A stretch of DNA of 64,000 bases from Notospermus geniculatus (GCA_002633025.1 NMRB01001716.1:7854-71853); one strand, 5' to 3'; numbered from the stretch's first letter, positions 10,808 through 21,749 are shown. Notes: generated by a model not told the origin, from the sequence alone. A program made the numbers and translations.

Positions 10808-11098
10808 GAAAGAATATCCTCCTGAAAAATTGTCCAGGAAAAAATTTAAACACTAGGCGTTGGTTTCTATAGAGGTTTCCCACGTGGCGTCATAAAGGCG
10901 ACGTTGGCCGTCAAATTGACCACGTGTTTCCTGAAGGAAACAATGACGCGATGACATTATTTCGTCTGCTGTTGCGTCACGTCAGGCATAATGTCAATCA
11001 ACGTGTAGCACCCTATTGACGCCAGTCATATGATTTGGTGACGTCAGTGGGATTCCTCTCTCCATCCGTGCAACTTTTTCCAGGGGGATATTCTTTAC
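10808..11098. mobile_element. Possible fold-back MITE, AAAGAATATCC ends
   Basis: Left AAAGAATATCCTCCTG and right CCAGGGGGATATTCTTT are inverted copies. The interior holds several CACGTG and TGACGTCA-like words. No target duplication identified. Confidence 0.45.
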
Positions 11099-12090
11099 CG
11101 TTAATCTCGCTGATTTCCACAACAATTTTTGGATTGCCAAGAAGGTGATTTGAGCTCATGGCAGTACAGATGGTTTTCAAATGGGGTTTACTGGAGAACT
11201 TTCCTCTTTGTTGATATTCTCATGAAGTTATCTCAGTCTAAGGTTTAATTACAGTACTCGCTAACATAGTGGTGTATGGTTAAAAAACATTTTGTATAAA
11301 CGTGTTCCTTGTTGGAGTAACCTCTTGTCATTAACATGTGACATTTGTTCTTACTTTATGTTTAACAAGACTTTTTTTCCTGTTCTGGAATCCTTAACGG
11401 TGGTTTTATTCACAGATTCTACAAGTTCTGCCATTCCCCGTATGAGCCCATTTGAGTGTTTCATGCGGCATAATACGATTTTTACAGGGAAACGGATGGT
11501 ACTCAGATAATATGACTAATCCACAGAAAATGTCCATTTCCCTGTGTAAATCGTAAAACAGTGGCATAAAATGTCCAGGATGGGCCTTCAGCGCTGTGGA
11601 AGGATTTAATCCCAGTTCCCAGTTCCCCATTAATATATACGCATTGAAATATCAGATCTGCTTAGCTAAGCTGTAAGGCAGTCCATATTTCGTGTTGAAC
11701 TATGAGACCCCCTTCCTTAACAGCATGGTTCAATCTCTAGTTATGTGAAGTAAACTCTGATGGTGTCAGATTGTCAACTGGTGTTTTATTGACGTGACTG
11801 GTGCCTCTGAGTGACTGACGTCTTGTGCATTGAGTGTCAGATTGTCAACTGGTGTTTTATTGACATGATGACTGGTGCCTCTGAGTGACTGACGTTCTGT
11901 GCGTTGAGTGTCCATTGAGACTAAAACGAACCTGCTTTCTTAAAAAATTTGCCACAGAATTCGTCATTTTTTAGAAGCTCCGTCCAGAATTCTCTGCTCA
12001 AGACTTTGGATGATTTTTGAGAAGATGACCATAGTGGTCCCTGATCTGGAAGGCCATGTTCGGTCACTATTTTATCGTTTCTTATTTCAG
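11099..12090. other. Sequence upstream of PMCA exon A
   Basis: No exon recognised. Holds a 2-copy direct repeat of ~73 bp at 11763-11910 beginning GTGTCAGATTGTCAACTGGT. The last 30 bases before exon A form its pyrimidine-rich acceptor. Confidence 0.6.
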
Positions 12091-12327
12091 TGGGTGCTGA
12101 TGATTCCGAGTCGGAGGCTGGCTGGATTGAGGGCGTCGCCATCCTGGTCGCCGTTTGCGTCGTGGTCCTGGTCACAGCTTTCAACGACTGGCGGAAGGAG
12201 AAACAGTTCCGTGGTCTGCAGAGCAAGATCGAGCACGAGCACCAGATTGCCGTCATCCGTGCTAGTAATGTGGTTCAGTTGCCGGTATCGGACATCTTGG
12301 TCGGAGACATCTGTCAAATTAAATATG
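12091..12327 (+). CDS. PMCA: PMCA exon A: M2 and start of actuator domain
   Basis: First recognisable exon of a plasma-membrane Ca2+-ATPase. The acceptor TTATTTCAG precedes it and the donor GTAAGG follows. It needs one base from the previous exon. It encodes an acidic linker, then [18 protein letters not shown] (end of the extracellular loop and transmembrane M2), the very conserved [16 protein letters not shown] motif, and the start of the actuator domain up to KYG. The last G is split and completed by exon B. Codons are unusually GC-rich at third positions compared with later exons. The exon for M1 and the N-terminus was not found upstream in this window. Confidence 0.97.
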
Positions 12328-12333
12328 GTAAGG

Positions 12334-12880
12334 AATGAGGAACCGGCGGAACTAATCCCTGACGAACAGCTCAGATAAAACCTCACAGTTTGAATTTTAC
12401 GATATTTTCAAAGTGATAGGAGTCTGCAGGTAGAGGTCTCATAGCCTCCTGAAGGTCCCAAAAATGCTTGCATGATACGTACTTAACAAAATCAATGCAT
12501 AGTTTTCAGCACACATTGAAAAAACAGCAGGCAAAGCTGTAATGTATCCACATTGACCGTAGTACATTTTACACTACACTAACATCGGAGGATGTAAGCA
12601 CTTTCTGAATTCAGTACAGTGAGGCTTTAAAGCTATGATGTCGAAAGTCAAGCCAACCTTATATGCCATTTAATTCTGAAACTTCACCCTACTTCTAGCC
12701 CTAATATACCGGTACCTGAAGTAGTCCATTGAATTTCAAATTTTAAACGTCCATCATCAAGTTTCGGACTGACTCGGTGTATCTGAATGTTTTCAAATGA
12801 AAATTCAAGTGGGAACATGTTGAATTTCATCGATAAAATTGACTTGGGCATCACTTTTGAAGTAAAATTTCATCAATGTC
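12334..12880. mobile_element. AATGRGGAACCG element, copy 1, partial
   Basis: Begins AATGAGGAACCGGCGGAACT seven bases after the exon A donor. Matches 54988-55428 and 58820-59258 in its first ~45 bases and again from about 12633 (ATGTCGAAAGTCAAGCCAAC) to about 12860. The stretch between is an insertion with inverted ends (AAAACCTCACAG and GTGAGGCTTT), probably another MITE. The usual right end is missing. Confidence 0.6.
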
Positions 12881-12907
12881 AACATTTGATTCACAATAGA
12901 CGATATC

Positions 12908-13118
12908 ACTCCAAAAGAGCGCAGCACCTGACGGGTAATACAGCGTCACGACGTCCCGTACTCATTCCATGACATCTTGACTTGAGACGACGTCATGATC
13001 GCTGTAACAAGTGGAGGTTTTTTGAGTGACGTCATGGCGTTCAGAATGGGGCACGGGACGTCGTGACGCTGAAGGCCTAGCGAGCTACCCGTCAGGTGCT
13101 GCGCTCTATTGGAGTGAT
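12908..13118. mobile_element. Fold-back MITE, CACTCCAA(A/T)AGAGCGCAGC ends
   Basis: Left CACTCCAAAAGAGCGCAGCA and right TGCTGCGCTCTATTGGAGTG are inverted. A second inverted pair, GTCACGACGTCCCGTACTC and GGCACGGGACGTCGTGAC, lies inside. Located in the intron between exons A and B. Confidence 0.65.
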
Positions 13119-13226
13119 AGAGTCTATTCATGAGTTCATGGTTAATACTAGCACCATCTGTTGCATAGTGGAAGTACTGTTAGTAGCCTAATGGCAAGCT
13201 GCCTCTAGTGTCCCTTTAAATTTTCT

Positions 13227-13490
13227 ATATATCATATCATTACCGGCGTCGTAACCCTGTTGGATTTTTGCCGGAGGTATGGAGTCTACTACAGGCTACT
13301 GTCCACCTGTGTTGGGTCTTTTACTTGCCCTGGCATAGACACTCAGGTACAAGGGACCACGGCTTTTAGTCCCAACCCTGCATTAATGTTTCACAACTTT
13401 TTGTACATGCCTTCGCCCGGAGTCGAACCCGCGCCGACCCCATTGTACAGTTTGGTAGTCAAACGCGCTAACCACTCGACCACCGGGCTT
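13227..13490 (-). mobile_element. tRNA-derived SINE, family B, reverse copy
   Basis: Minus strand starts AAGCCCGGTGGTCGAGTGGT (A-box-like), has a GACTCCGG B-box-like region, the internal GTCTATGCCAGGGCAAGTAA block and an ATATGATATGATA tail. The same sequence lies on the plus strand at 44310-44598. It ends about 50 bp upstream of the exon B acceptor. Confidence 0.75.
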
Positions 13491-13539
13491 CGATTCCTGT
13501 TATTTTCTGAGTCTACAAATAAAACATTTGTCTTCCCAG

Positions 13540-13665
13540 GTGATCTCCTCCCAGCAGACGGCGTAGTCATTCAGAGCAATGATCTGAAGATCGATGAGAG
13601 TTCACTGACCGGTGAATCTGACCACGTCAAGAAAGGAGAGAACACGGACCCTAATCTCTTGTCAG
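13540..13665 (+). CDS. PMCA: PMCA exon B: actuator domain with TGES
   Basis: Acceptor TCTTCCCAG, donor GTAACT. It encodes [20 protein letters not shown] followed by [12 protein letters not shown] and ends at LLSG. TGES is the actuator-loop motif that in P-type ATPases drives dephosphorylation of the aspartyl-phosphate intermediate. Both ends break a glycine codon after its first base, matching exons A and C. The reading frame stays open beyond both splice sites (13260 to 13865), into a reverse-oriented SINE upstream and a dispersed repeat downstream. Retention of flanking sequence would therefore not immediately stop translation. Confidence 0.97.
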
Positions 13666-13677
13666 GTAACTCGTCAC

Positions 13678-13830
13678 CCCCCGGAGTCCAGCAGGTGGTA
13701 TCATCTGTCGGCATTTTCTCCATTCCTATGGTTTTGATTCAAAAATATTTGAAGAAACTTTGTTCCTATCAACCGTCTGAAGAATGTTTCTTCAAATTCT
13801 CTTCAATTTATTTCCATGCCATGGCATCAG
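13678..13830. repeat. Dispersed repeat shared with 23150-23300
   Basis: GGAGTCCAGCAG, TTGTTCCTATCAACCGTCTG and AAGAATGTTTCTTCAA recur in order at 23160-23290. Starts about 12 bp after the exon B donor. Nature unknown. Confidence 0.55.
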
Positions 13831-13907
13831 ACAACTTGATAGAAGTCAAACCTAGGGACAGATGAAGAAAGAAAGCAAAAGTCCAGATGTGAATTGTGAT
13901 AGCTGAC

Positions 13908-14331
13908 CAGGGCCGACCGCACAGAAAGTCCGACAATGCTTTCGGTACCTATCGGTGGTTTAGTTAAAGCCGCAGAGTATAGACAGATGGGTCATAATCA
14001 GCGAGCATAGTCTCGGTCATCCAGCCGCTGTTTCGAATCTGGGAATCCGTTTAGCAGTACTGTGGAACGAAACGGCTGGCTGCGCAAGACTACACGCAGC
14101 ATTGGGGATTCCCGAAGGGGATTCCTCGAACCTCGATACAGGATAATGCTATAATGTGTGGTTCTATGGTTCTATACATTACGCACACCTGTAAATGAGG
14201 TTGCACTAAATTTCGGCCGAACTGGAAGTGATTAGCGGTGCATACTGTGCGGCTTTAATGGGAAAATGCATTACAACTAACTGCCAATAGGCGCCAGTAG
14301 TACTATCGGACTTTCTGTGTGGTCAGCCCTG
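13908..14331. mobile_element. CAGGG-ended MITE in the intron before exon C
   Basis: Left CAGGGCCGACCGCACAGAAA and right TTTCTGTGTGGTCAGCCCTG are inverted copies of ~27 bp, with GTCCGA/TCGGAC continuing. CAGGG ends suggest a hAT-type nonautonomous element; no clear 8-bp duplication was seen. Confidence 0.65.
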
Positions 14332-14571
14332 ATTTGTTAGATTCGTCAAAGTCATCGTGGCTGAACATGAGGAGTGGGTCTGACCAGGCATTGAACCTTA
14401 TTACTCACAGATGACGGTGCTGGTGTTTCATTTCGTCACCCTGTCTGACTGCCCAAAACGCCATTCTTCTCAGACACACCTCCAGCAAAACCCCGCTGCG
14501 CTGTCCTCATCTCTTTGCCACATTCTAAACTCATGAATATTTAACAAGATTGACAACGGCAATTTTTCCAG

Positions 14572-14727
14572 GTACCCACGTGATGGAGGGAAGTGCTAAG
14601 ATGTTGGTGACGGCTGTCGGCCTCAATTCTCAGACGGGTATCATCTTCGCATTACTCGGGGCGTCGCACGGCGAGGAGGCCAAGGAAGACAAAAAGAAGA
14701 AGAAAAAGAAAACTGACGAAGGTGGAG
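14572..14727 (+). CDS. PMCA: PMCA exon C: end of actuator domain and lysine-rich linker
   Basis: Acceptor TTTTTCCAG, donor GTGAGA. It encodes [20 protein letters not shown] followed by [11 protein letters not shown], then a charged tail ending in a run of lysines and TDEGG. In vertebrate PMCAs the lysine-rich region between the actuator domain and M3 binds acidic phospholipids and holds alternative splice site A. The last base is the first of a codon completed by exon D, giving D. The following intron is about 21 kb, by far the longest seen here. Confidence 0.96.
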
Positions 14728-14874
14728 GTGAGATTCTTGGCTTCTGCTTTCATTGTATTTACTTGGTCAGGTTATTTCTCCACTAAAAGGAGCGGTGCTG
14801 CCCCAGTATCAGGCGCAATTCGCATGGTTTTCTGCTGAAGTTGGCGTCATATTTTGGTGGCAGAAGGAATAACA

Positions 14875-15484
14875 GAGAGGTTGCGCAGCTTTCTGACTCC
14901 GGCTTCGACTACCAGAATGAATTGCAGTCCGCTGTAGACATCCTTGATAAAAATGATTTGATAGACGTTTGCAAATTGTAAATGCCATAGCTTTGTGGCA
15001 GAATAATTTTGACTCGTAATCGGAAGTGCACGTAAATCGGAAATATTATCGTCATGTTTCAAGTCGTAACGACGAGGATTATGACTTCAATATTCATTAT
15101 TTATCCGCATTTCCGATTTATAAGGCCAAATTTTTTTTTTAAAAAGAAATCCCTACAACAAAAATTTCCAAATTCATTGTTAAAACTGAGAGTAGGCGAA
15201 ATGGGGAGTAGGCGAAATGGAGAGTAGGCGAAATGGAGAGTAGGCGAAATAAATGGGGAGTAGGCGAAATGGGGAGTAGGCGAAATGGGGAGTTTTTGTA
15301 GGCGAAATGGTGAGTAGGCGAAATGGGGGTAGGCGAAATGGGGATACACCTTTTTCTGCCTTCAATTTATGGTGTTTGACAAATTGAAAACTTCTATCAA
15401 ATCGTTTTTATCAAGGATGTCCATAGCGGACTGCAATTCGTTCTCATAGTTGAAGTCGGAGTCGGGCCACTGCGCAACCTCTCT
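14875..15484. mobile_element. TA-flanked fold-back MITE family M, copy 1
   Basis: Ends GAGAGGTTGCGCAGC and GCGCAACCTCTC. Contains the family landmarks GAATGAATTGCAGTCCGCTG, ATCCTTGATAAAAA and TTTGACTCGTAATCGGAAGT. About 200 bp longer than other copies because it holds a GTAGGCGAAATGG minisatellite. Confidence 0.8.
15186..15346. repeat. Minisatellite, GAGTAGGCGAAATGGG unit
   Basis: About nine imperfect copies of a 16-17 bp unit lying inside the MITE at 14875-15484. Confidence 0.9.
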
Positions 15485-15839
15485 ATAAAAAGTCAATGTG
15501 AGTAGGAGGCATTCAATGTCATTGTTTTCCATTGGCAATTTCAATGTCAGTTTCAAAGGTTTGTTCGGAATACGTGAGTATCCAGCAGCATTGGTGGAGA
15601 AGTGCCTGACCTGTAGTTAGCCCTTCAGTTATATTCCCCAACTTGGCAAGTTGACGTGGAATTGCATGGCCAAATACCTAATTTCTTGACAATTCATCTT
15701 TTTGTATTGATCGTTATTATAAATGACAGCTTTAGTCTTCAGCGATGGATGCAATTCTTGATGTAAATCCCCATAGTTTCTTTGATGTTATCGGCCTATC
15801 CTCATCTTTCCCTTCAATTTTCTGCAATTTGTGCTTTTT

Positions 15840-17006
15840 AACCAGGTTTTCGAAGAAAGTCCTGGTTATTAAATTACCGAAAGTGGCGGGCGGTCGGGCG
15901 TCCGGGCGGTCGGGCGGTCGGGCGTCCGGGCGTCTGCTTTTCTCTTGTCCGCCTGATAACTTAAAAACGACTTGAGATTTTCTTTTGAAATTTTTGGGAC
16001 ATGTTGCTTGTAAGTAGACGTTGTTTCCTTTCGATATTCAGCATCATTCGATTCAAGGTTTGGCCAATAGGGGGCTAAATGTGAAAACACAAAAACTGTT
16101 ATTTCTCCTGAACGAATGGACGGATCGTCACCAAATTTTTATCATAGGTATATCTAATGACGATACATAACATAATACCCGGGTTTTTCATTTGACCTAC
16201 TTTTCAAGGTCACAGAGGTCAAAGTTCGGCAAAAGTTACGAACTTGGCACGTGTCGTCGTTTTCTCACCTAGCCATTTCATACCTTGCATAAATGTGTAC
16301 TAGAGGGATACCTTCTGAAATACGAAGTTTCGGGCCGATCGCACATCCAATATGGCCGCCAGGCGGCGTTACCCGAAAATCATCGAAGTGTTATAACATG
16401 GGAACGACTTCAGATTTTCTTGTGAAATTTTGTGGACATGTTGCTTGTGAGTAGACATTGTTTCCTTTCGATATTCAGCATCATTCAATTCAAGGTTTGG
16501 CCAATAGGGGGCTAAATGTGAAAACAGGAAAAGTGCTATTTCTCCTGAATGAATGGACGGAACGTCACCAAATTTTTATCATTGGTATATCTAATGACGA
16601 TACATAACATAATACCCGGGTTTTTCATTTGACCTACTTTTCAAGGTCACAGAGGTCAAAGTTCGGCAAAAGTTACGAACTTGGCACGTGTCGTCGTTTT
16701 CTCACCTAGCCATTTCATACCTTGCATAAATGTGTACTAGAGGGATACCCTCTGAAATACGAAGTTTCGGGCCGATCGCACATCCAATATGGCCGCCAGG
16801 CAGCGTTACCCGAAAAATCATCGAAGTGTTATAACATGGGAACGACTTCAGATTTTCTTGTGAAACTTTGTGGACATGTTGCTTGTGAGTAGACATTGTT
16901 TCCTTTCGATATTCAGCATCATTCGATTCAAGGTTTGGCCAATAGGGGGCTAAATGTGAAAACAGGAAAACTGCTATTCACGCCGCCACTTCGAAAACCT
17001 GGTTAT
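15840..17006. mobile_element. Hairpin-headed element HC, AACCAGGTTTTCGAAG ends
   Basis: Starts AACCAGGTTTTCGAAGAAAG followed by TCCTGGTT (a hairpin), then GGTCGGGCGTCCGGGCG repeats, then two and a half ~445-bp tandem modules containing GGTTTGGCCAATAGGGGGCT, TCACCAAATTTTTATCAT and CCAATATGGCCGCCAGGC. Ends CTTCGAAAACCTGGTT, the inverse of its start. Lies in the large intron. Confidence 0.8.
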
Positions 17007-17037
17007 TCGCCACGCCCAGCGTGCGCCTTGTTCGGAT

Positions 17038-17120
17038 CATTTGTTGATTGCAGTCGAGCAATTGAGTCAACCAGACAGTGAAATTGACTGGGCATGAACT
17101 GACTAGTAGATTCCTTAGGA
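17038..17120. repeat. Dispersed repeat, TTTGTTGATTGCAG unit
   Basis: TTTGTTGATTGCAG..CAATTGAGTC and GAACTGACTAGTAGATTCCTT recur twice at 23537-23705. Confidence 0.6.
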
Positions 17121-17189
17121 CTTGCAAATTGCATGAAGTACATAAGTTGACTGCTTGTGGCAATTGGGTAAACCTGGTGACAAGGGGTC

Positions 17190-17302
17190 ATATGAATAAA
17201 GACAAGCAAATGCTTTTACTTCAGATTTGTACAGCATTGCCTAGTGCATTTGTATTGCAGAATTCAAGTAAAAACATTTGCTAGTCTTTATTCATACGAC
17301 CC
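17190..17302. mobile_element. Fold-back MITE, GGGTCATATGAATAAAGAC ends
   Basis: Left GGGTCATATGAATAAAGACA and right GTCTTTATTCATACGACCC are inverted. Related in layout to 58331-58446. Confidence 0.65.
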
Positions 17303-17332
17303 ATTTTATCAAATGTAAAGTTTGCATTCTTA

Positions 17333-17541
17333 AGCCTGCCGCACACTGGAGCTATCTGCTGAGCAAAAAGTCATTCGAGACCATTTGCTCAGCAGATAAC
17401 CGAAAAAAACGTGCACACGCGAGCTTTCTGCCTCGCGAGGCAAAAAACTCACCGAAATTACGCACACACGCGAGCTATCTGCTGAGCAAACTATCGCGAA
17501 TGACTTTTTGCTCAGCAGATAGCTCCAGTGTGCGGCAGGCT
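17333..17541. mobile_element. MITE with TTA target duplication, AGCCTGCCGCACACTGG ends
   Basis: Perfect ends AGCCTGCCGCACACTGGAGC and GCTCCAGTGTGCGGCAGGCT, with TTA on both sides (17330-17332 and 17542-17544). GCTATCTGCTGAGCAAA is repeated internally in both orientations. Confidence 0.8.
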
Positions 17542-17644
17542 TTAGGATTTGAACACATAGGGCCATATCCATAAAGGGTGTTGAAGACTTAACCCTCATG
17601 TAATTTGGAAAGTTCTATGTCGTTCATACTCCACCCATATCATA

Positions 17645-17775
17645 CTTTGCCTTTTACCCCTGAGCAGCTCATCAGAGTTCTACTGAAAGGTTTCAGGATA
17701 GACTGGGGTTAAAGTGTAAAGTCAGATGACACCTCTACCGTTGTTGATATCAGACTATAAACCCCAACTTTAACT
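17645..17775 (+). mobile_element. SINE family A, 3' part
   Basis: Begins within GAGCAGCTCATCAGAGTTCT and continues through GGTTTCAGGATAGACTGGGG and ACACCTCTACCGTTGTTGAT, as in the 3' half of the full copies at 46876 and 48975. The tRNA-like head is absent. Confidence 0.7.
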
Positions 17776-17910
17776 TTTAAATCATAACCATGAATATTTT
17801 AACCGACCCTCTAATTCTGGCAAAACGAGTAAAGCTTTAAATTGCTTGCTCACTTTATATTCATCATTTCACGCTTTGTTGGCAGTTAAGCTGTATGTTA
17901 AATCATATTA

Positions 17911-18827
17911 AAGGGGCTGGGCAGAAATGAAGGGTTGTTACAAGTTCGGCATAACTCTTGAACTACTGCTTCGATCTGCCTGAAACTTGCATAGATGATG
18001 CTTGGCACTGAGTGATTAACAACTATGATGACACAAAAACAATTGCATTGCTCTTTACTAATTAAATTAGGGAGACAATGCCAGATTTTGGAGGCCTAGA
18101 AAGACGAGAAATAGTCATTATTTCACCGCAGAATTTCACCTGGGCCTGTGTCATGTAAAATGCTAACAAGTTTGTGTGACGTCTGTTAATTATTTTAATT
18201 ATTTTCTACAAGAAAATGGTATTTTACATTTTTGGTTGACATGGCCAACACTGCAAGTTGAGCAAGGTTTACAAAGCCATTCAAGCAGTCAGAAACTGAC
18301 CACAGGCCTGGGAATTGGTGATGTCACCCAAAATGACCCATTGAAAATGCACACTTCAATTCCAACCAAAAGGTAATTCATGTGAAATCAAGTTTGATTG
18401 AGTCAATTCCCGGTGAATTGTGAGTGGTTTCAGGCCTGTGGTCAGTTTTCACATTGGTTAGAAGGGCTTTGTATAAGCTTGCTGAACTTGCAGAGGTTAG
18501 GCATTTGAACCAAAAATCTAAAATACATTTTTTTGTAGAAAAGGATTAAAACAATTAACTCTATCACACAACATTGTTAGCATTTTACGTGACATAGGCC
18601 CAGGTGAAATTCTGCGGTGAAATAATGAGTATTCCTTGTCTTTCTGGGCCTCTGAAATCTGGCATTGTCTCCCTAATTAGTAATGAGCAATGCAATTATT
18701 TTTGTGTCATCATAATTGTTAATCATTCAGTAAAAAGCATCATCTGTGCGAGTTTCAAGCAAATCGAAGCAGTAGTTTTAGAGTTATGCCGAACTTGTAA
18801 CAACCCTTCATTTCTGCCCAGCCCCTT
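17911..18827. repeat. Palindrome of about 920 bp
   Basis: Left arm from AAGGGGCTGGGCAGAAATGA matches, inverted, the right arm ending TCATTTCTGCCCAGCCCCTT. Matching continues inward for more than 290 bp (TTCACCGCAGAATTTCACCT and inverse) and resumes around the centre (AAACTGACCACAGGCCTG and CAGGCCTGTGGTCAGTTTTC). Flanks TCATATTA and CAATATTA are similar but not identical. A large fold-back element is the likeliest explanation. Confidence 0.75.
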
Positions 18828-19047
18828 TGCAATATTATTATTGACAATAAATCATATTTGTGTGTAGTAGAATTCAATAGTAGTAGTTTTGAGGTCATAC
18901 TGCCCTGATTTTCATGAATGAACTGTACCTATGTTTTCAAGTTGTGTTAAATGGGCCAAGGAAATTTATACCCTCCCGTGGGTAGTGTACACACGATAGG
19001 CCTGCATTGTTAGGTCTTTTAATGCTTGAGTTGGGATAAGGTTCCAA

Positions 19048-19250
19048 TTGGGCCGTTTAGACGACAGGCAAAAATCCACATGCGATCCGATTGAATCCGA
19101 TTGTGGTTCAAAACTCTTGCGTGTAAATGCTACCCTGAATGCAGTCCAATGTGGACTTAAAATGAACCACCAATTTTGCTGGTCCCGAATCCACATTCGA
19201 CCGCATTAGACCACATACGACCAGATTAAAATTCTCGTCTAAACACAAAT
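19048..19250. mobile_element. Possible fold-back MITE, GGGCCGTTTAGACGA ends
   Basis: Left GCCGTTTAGACGA and right TCGTCTAAACAC are inverted; interior has several CGACC/GGTCG and ATCCGATT words. Confidence 0.45.
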
Positions 19251-19445
19251 GAGACCCGAATCCGGATTCATCCTACCTGCACGCATGCGCATTGATGTGG
19301 TTTTCCTTCCTCCACTGATCGCACTCGCTGTGGAGAGTTCCACTAAGGGTAAATTTGAAGTCGGAATGTGACTAGTTTGTCATAGACTGTATTCCAAAGT
19401 TCAAAGAGTGCACAATGACAATGCATTACATGTACTTACCTTTTA

Positions 19446-19825
19446 GGCCTTAGTTACACTACATAAAATCCCCGAGTTTTTTGCGGTCACACCTATGAAT
19501 TGCCGGGCTTTAAGAAACCCGTGTCTGAAAAATACAGGCTTTTGGAACATGGCAAGCTCGCCGTGTTTTTCCAAATCCCCGTGTTTTCGTTAGTTCTTAG
19601 CACGGCTACAGATGGCGCCGCCATTAAGTGACGTCGTTTTCATGCCTCCAACAATGTGTGCCAATACAGAAATGACCGAAGAGTCAGTGCATGCAGCGCA
19701 CCCGTCGCTGTGCTACTTAACTACAATGTAGCAGTGCGACTCTCGTCGTGCTTTTCGTACACACGGGTTTGGCACGGGTCTGGAAAAACGGGTATTTTGG
19801 ACAGGTGTAACCGAAGCTTTAGGCA
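19446..19825. mobile_element. Possible fold-back MITE, CTTAGTTACAC ends
   Basis: Left AGGCCTTAGTTACACT and right GGTGTAACCGAAGCTTTAGG are imperfect inverses. Inside, AAATCCCCGTGTTTTCG and ACACGGGTTTGGCACGGG recur in both senses. Positions 19452-19500 resemble 1099-1150. Confidence 0.45.
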
Positions 19826-20289
19826 TAAGGTCTGTCATCAGTTGGAGCTTGGCCTTGCATACGAAACGAGATGACATCAGAAACAAACGTAGCAATTGGT
19901 TTAGCATGAAAAACAGATTCAATGCAGGGTATCAGTGACATGGCCAGACCTTACATCACGGGTAGTGGGCATTAATCATGCAATAACCCCATCAATCGTG
20001 GAAAAACAAGTTGAATTGGCATTATTGGTGTAATCGTGTTGTCGCAGTGGGGTTCCTGATTGACGTCAGACGGTGGACGGCTGCCAAGTAAACAATGCCC
20101 GTTTTGATTCCGTGATGACACCGTTTGGTTCAAGAATAGATAGATGATGATGATAATGAGATAAGTATTGCGATCGTACCAATCTATCATGAGCTGTTGG
20201 AGTGGGGCAGTGGGGGCATTAAGCGTCTGTCACCTCCGAGATGCCACATTCAATTCCAAGTCGGACTAGTACTAGTGTGACAGAAAATA

Positions 20290-20660
20290 GCGAGGTTTAG
20301 TACCTTTCTGACTCCGACTCCGGCTTCAACTACGAGAATGAATTGCAGTCCGCTGTAAATTATTTGATAGGCGTTTGCAAATCGTAAAATGCCATAACTT
20401 TGTGGCAGAATAATTTTGACTCGTAATCGGTAGTGCACGTAAATCGCAAATATTATAGTCGTGTTTCAAGTCGTAACGACTAGGATTACGACTTCAATAT
20501 TCATTATTTATCCGCACTTCTGATTTATAAGGCCAAATTTTTCTGCCTTCTATTTATGGTGTTTGATAAATTGAAAACGTCTATCAAATCGTTTTTATCA
20601 AGGATGTCCATAGCGGACTGCAATTCATTCTGGTAGTTGAAGTCGCAGTCCGTTGTTGTG
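20290..20660. mobile_element. MITE family M, copy 2, ends eroded
   Basis: Interior landmarks of family M are present (GAATGAATTGCAGTCCGCTG, TTTTGACTCGTAATCGGTAG, TTGAAAACGTCTATCAAATC) but neither GAGAGGTTGCGC end is intact. Confidence 0.75.
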
Positions 20661-21494
20661 GAAATAGGGTTTATACTCCACAAACTCAGTTTCAGAAGTG
20701 AAACAAGATCATAAAACAGTGAATAAATTGTGTAAACCATGTCTGACAAGTGCCGCCCAAGGCGATTAACTTGAGTTATACCCCGCTAAAAATATTGATT
20801 TTGATGATAATTCTAGGTATAGATTCATCTGACATGACCCAAGTTAATTAGTTGGCGTCCAGGAAGAATTCTAATTGTGTCTGTCTGTCTGTCAGTGCAT
20901 AATAATGTTACTAGCTGTTGTGCTGTAATATGAGGATATCTCAGAAATCTGACATGATTTGAGTCCACCAATGGGCGTTGCTGGTTGTGAGCAATCTTCC
21001 CTGTCTCAGTTCATTTAACCATGTTAACTCTCCGATAAGGAATAATTTTGAAAAATTGATACCATTTCATCAATATTTGGCCAGTTCTAACACAAGAAAA
21101 ACAAGGTACCGGTAGGGGCATCGGGCATATTTCACATTTCAGCAGGTACTGGTGAAATATACCCTATGCCCTGCCAGTACCTGATGAAATTAACACGGGG
21201 CCACTGGCCTTGTGCTCAGCTTGGCAACACATGTGACCTCCAAAGCAAAACCAGTCGCATGTCGCTCTTAGCTTGGCAGGTTGAGACCAAATGTTTGTCA
21301 GTTTCAATATTGTCTGTCTGCTATGAAATCTGAAAGAATCTGTTTGTTCCATTCTCTCGTGGTGTCATCTTTGTTGGTTGCAACTCTATTTCTTCCATTC
21401 TCTCCTGGTGTCATCTTTGTTGGTTGCAACTCACCTTCTCAGCGACCTGCGACTGGTTTTTGCTGTGGAGGGTCACATATGAAGTAATTTCCAG

Positions 21495-21749
21495 GGGCCT
21501 GTTTCATAAAGTTACTGTAAGCTAATGGTACCATGAACTTCAATGCATTTTCCATTTGGTTAAAGGTACCGAATATGAAATAGAAATCGAGTTTCTAAGG
21601 TGAAAGACATTGCTTCCTACCAGAATCGAACCCACGGACCCTCGCATAAGGCATCAATCGCCAGCACCAAGGGGCAGCACGCCCCTTGGTGCCATTAGCT
21701 GAAAGTCACTAGGTACCATTAGCTTAAAGTCACTTTATGAAACAGGCCC
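21495..21749. mobile_element. MITE, GGGGCCTGTTTCATAAAGT ends, with tRNA-like insert
   Basis: Left GGGGCCTGTTTCATAAAGTT and right ACTTTATGAAACAGGCCCC. Between about 21605 and 21690, read on the minus strand, is a tRNA-like stretch with GGGTTCGATTC (B box). Related ends occur at 56870-57040. Confidence 0.65.

Noticed and set aside
1-12090. Exons for the PMCA N-terminus and M1
   Set aside because: No sequence resembling the conserved M1 block (LVWEALQDVTLIIL-like) was found in any frame here; they are presumably upstream of the window.
15362-15556. Recurring 'conserved' peptides ending in MDILDKNDLI and SNTIN in many places
   Set aside because: They occur only inside family M MITE copies and reflect DNA repetition rather than protein conservation.
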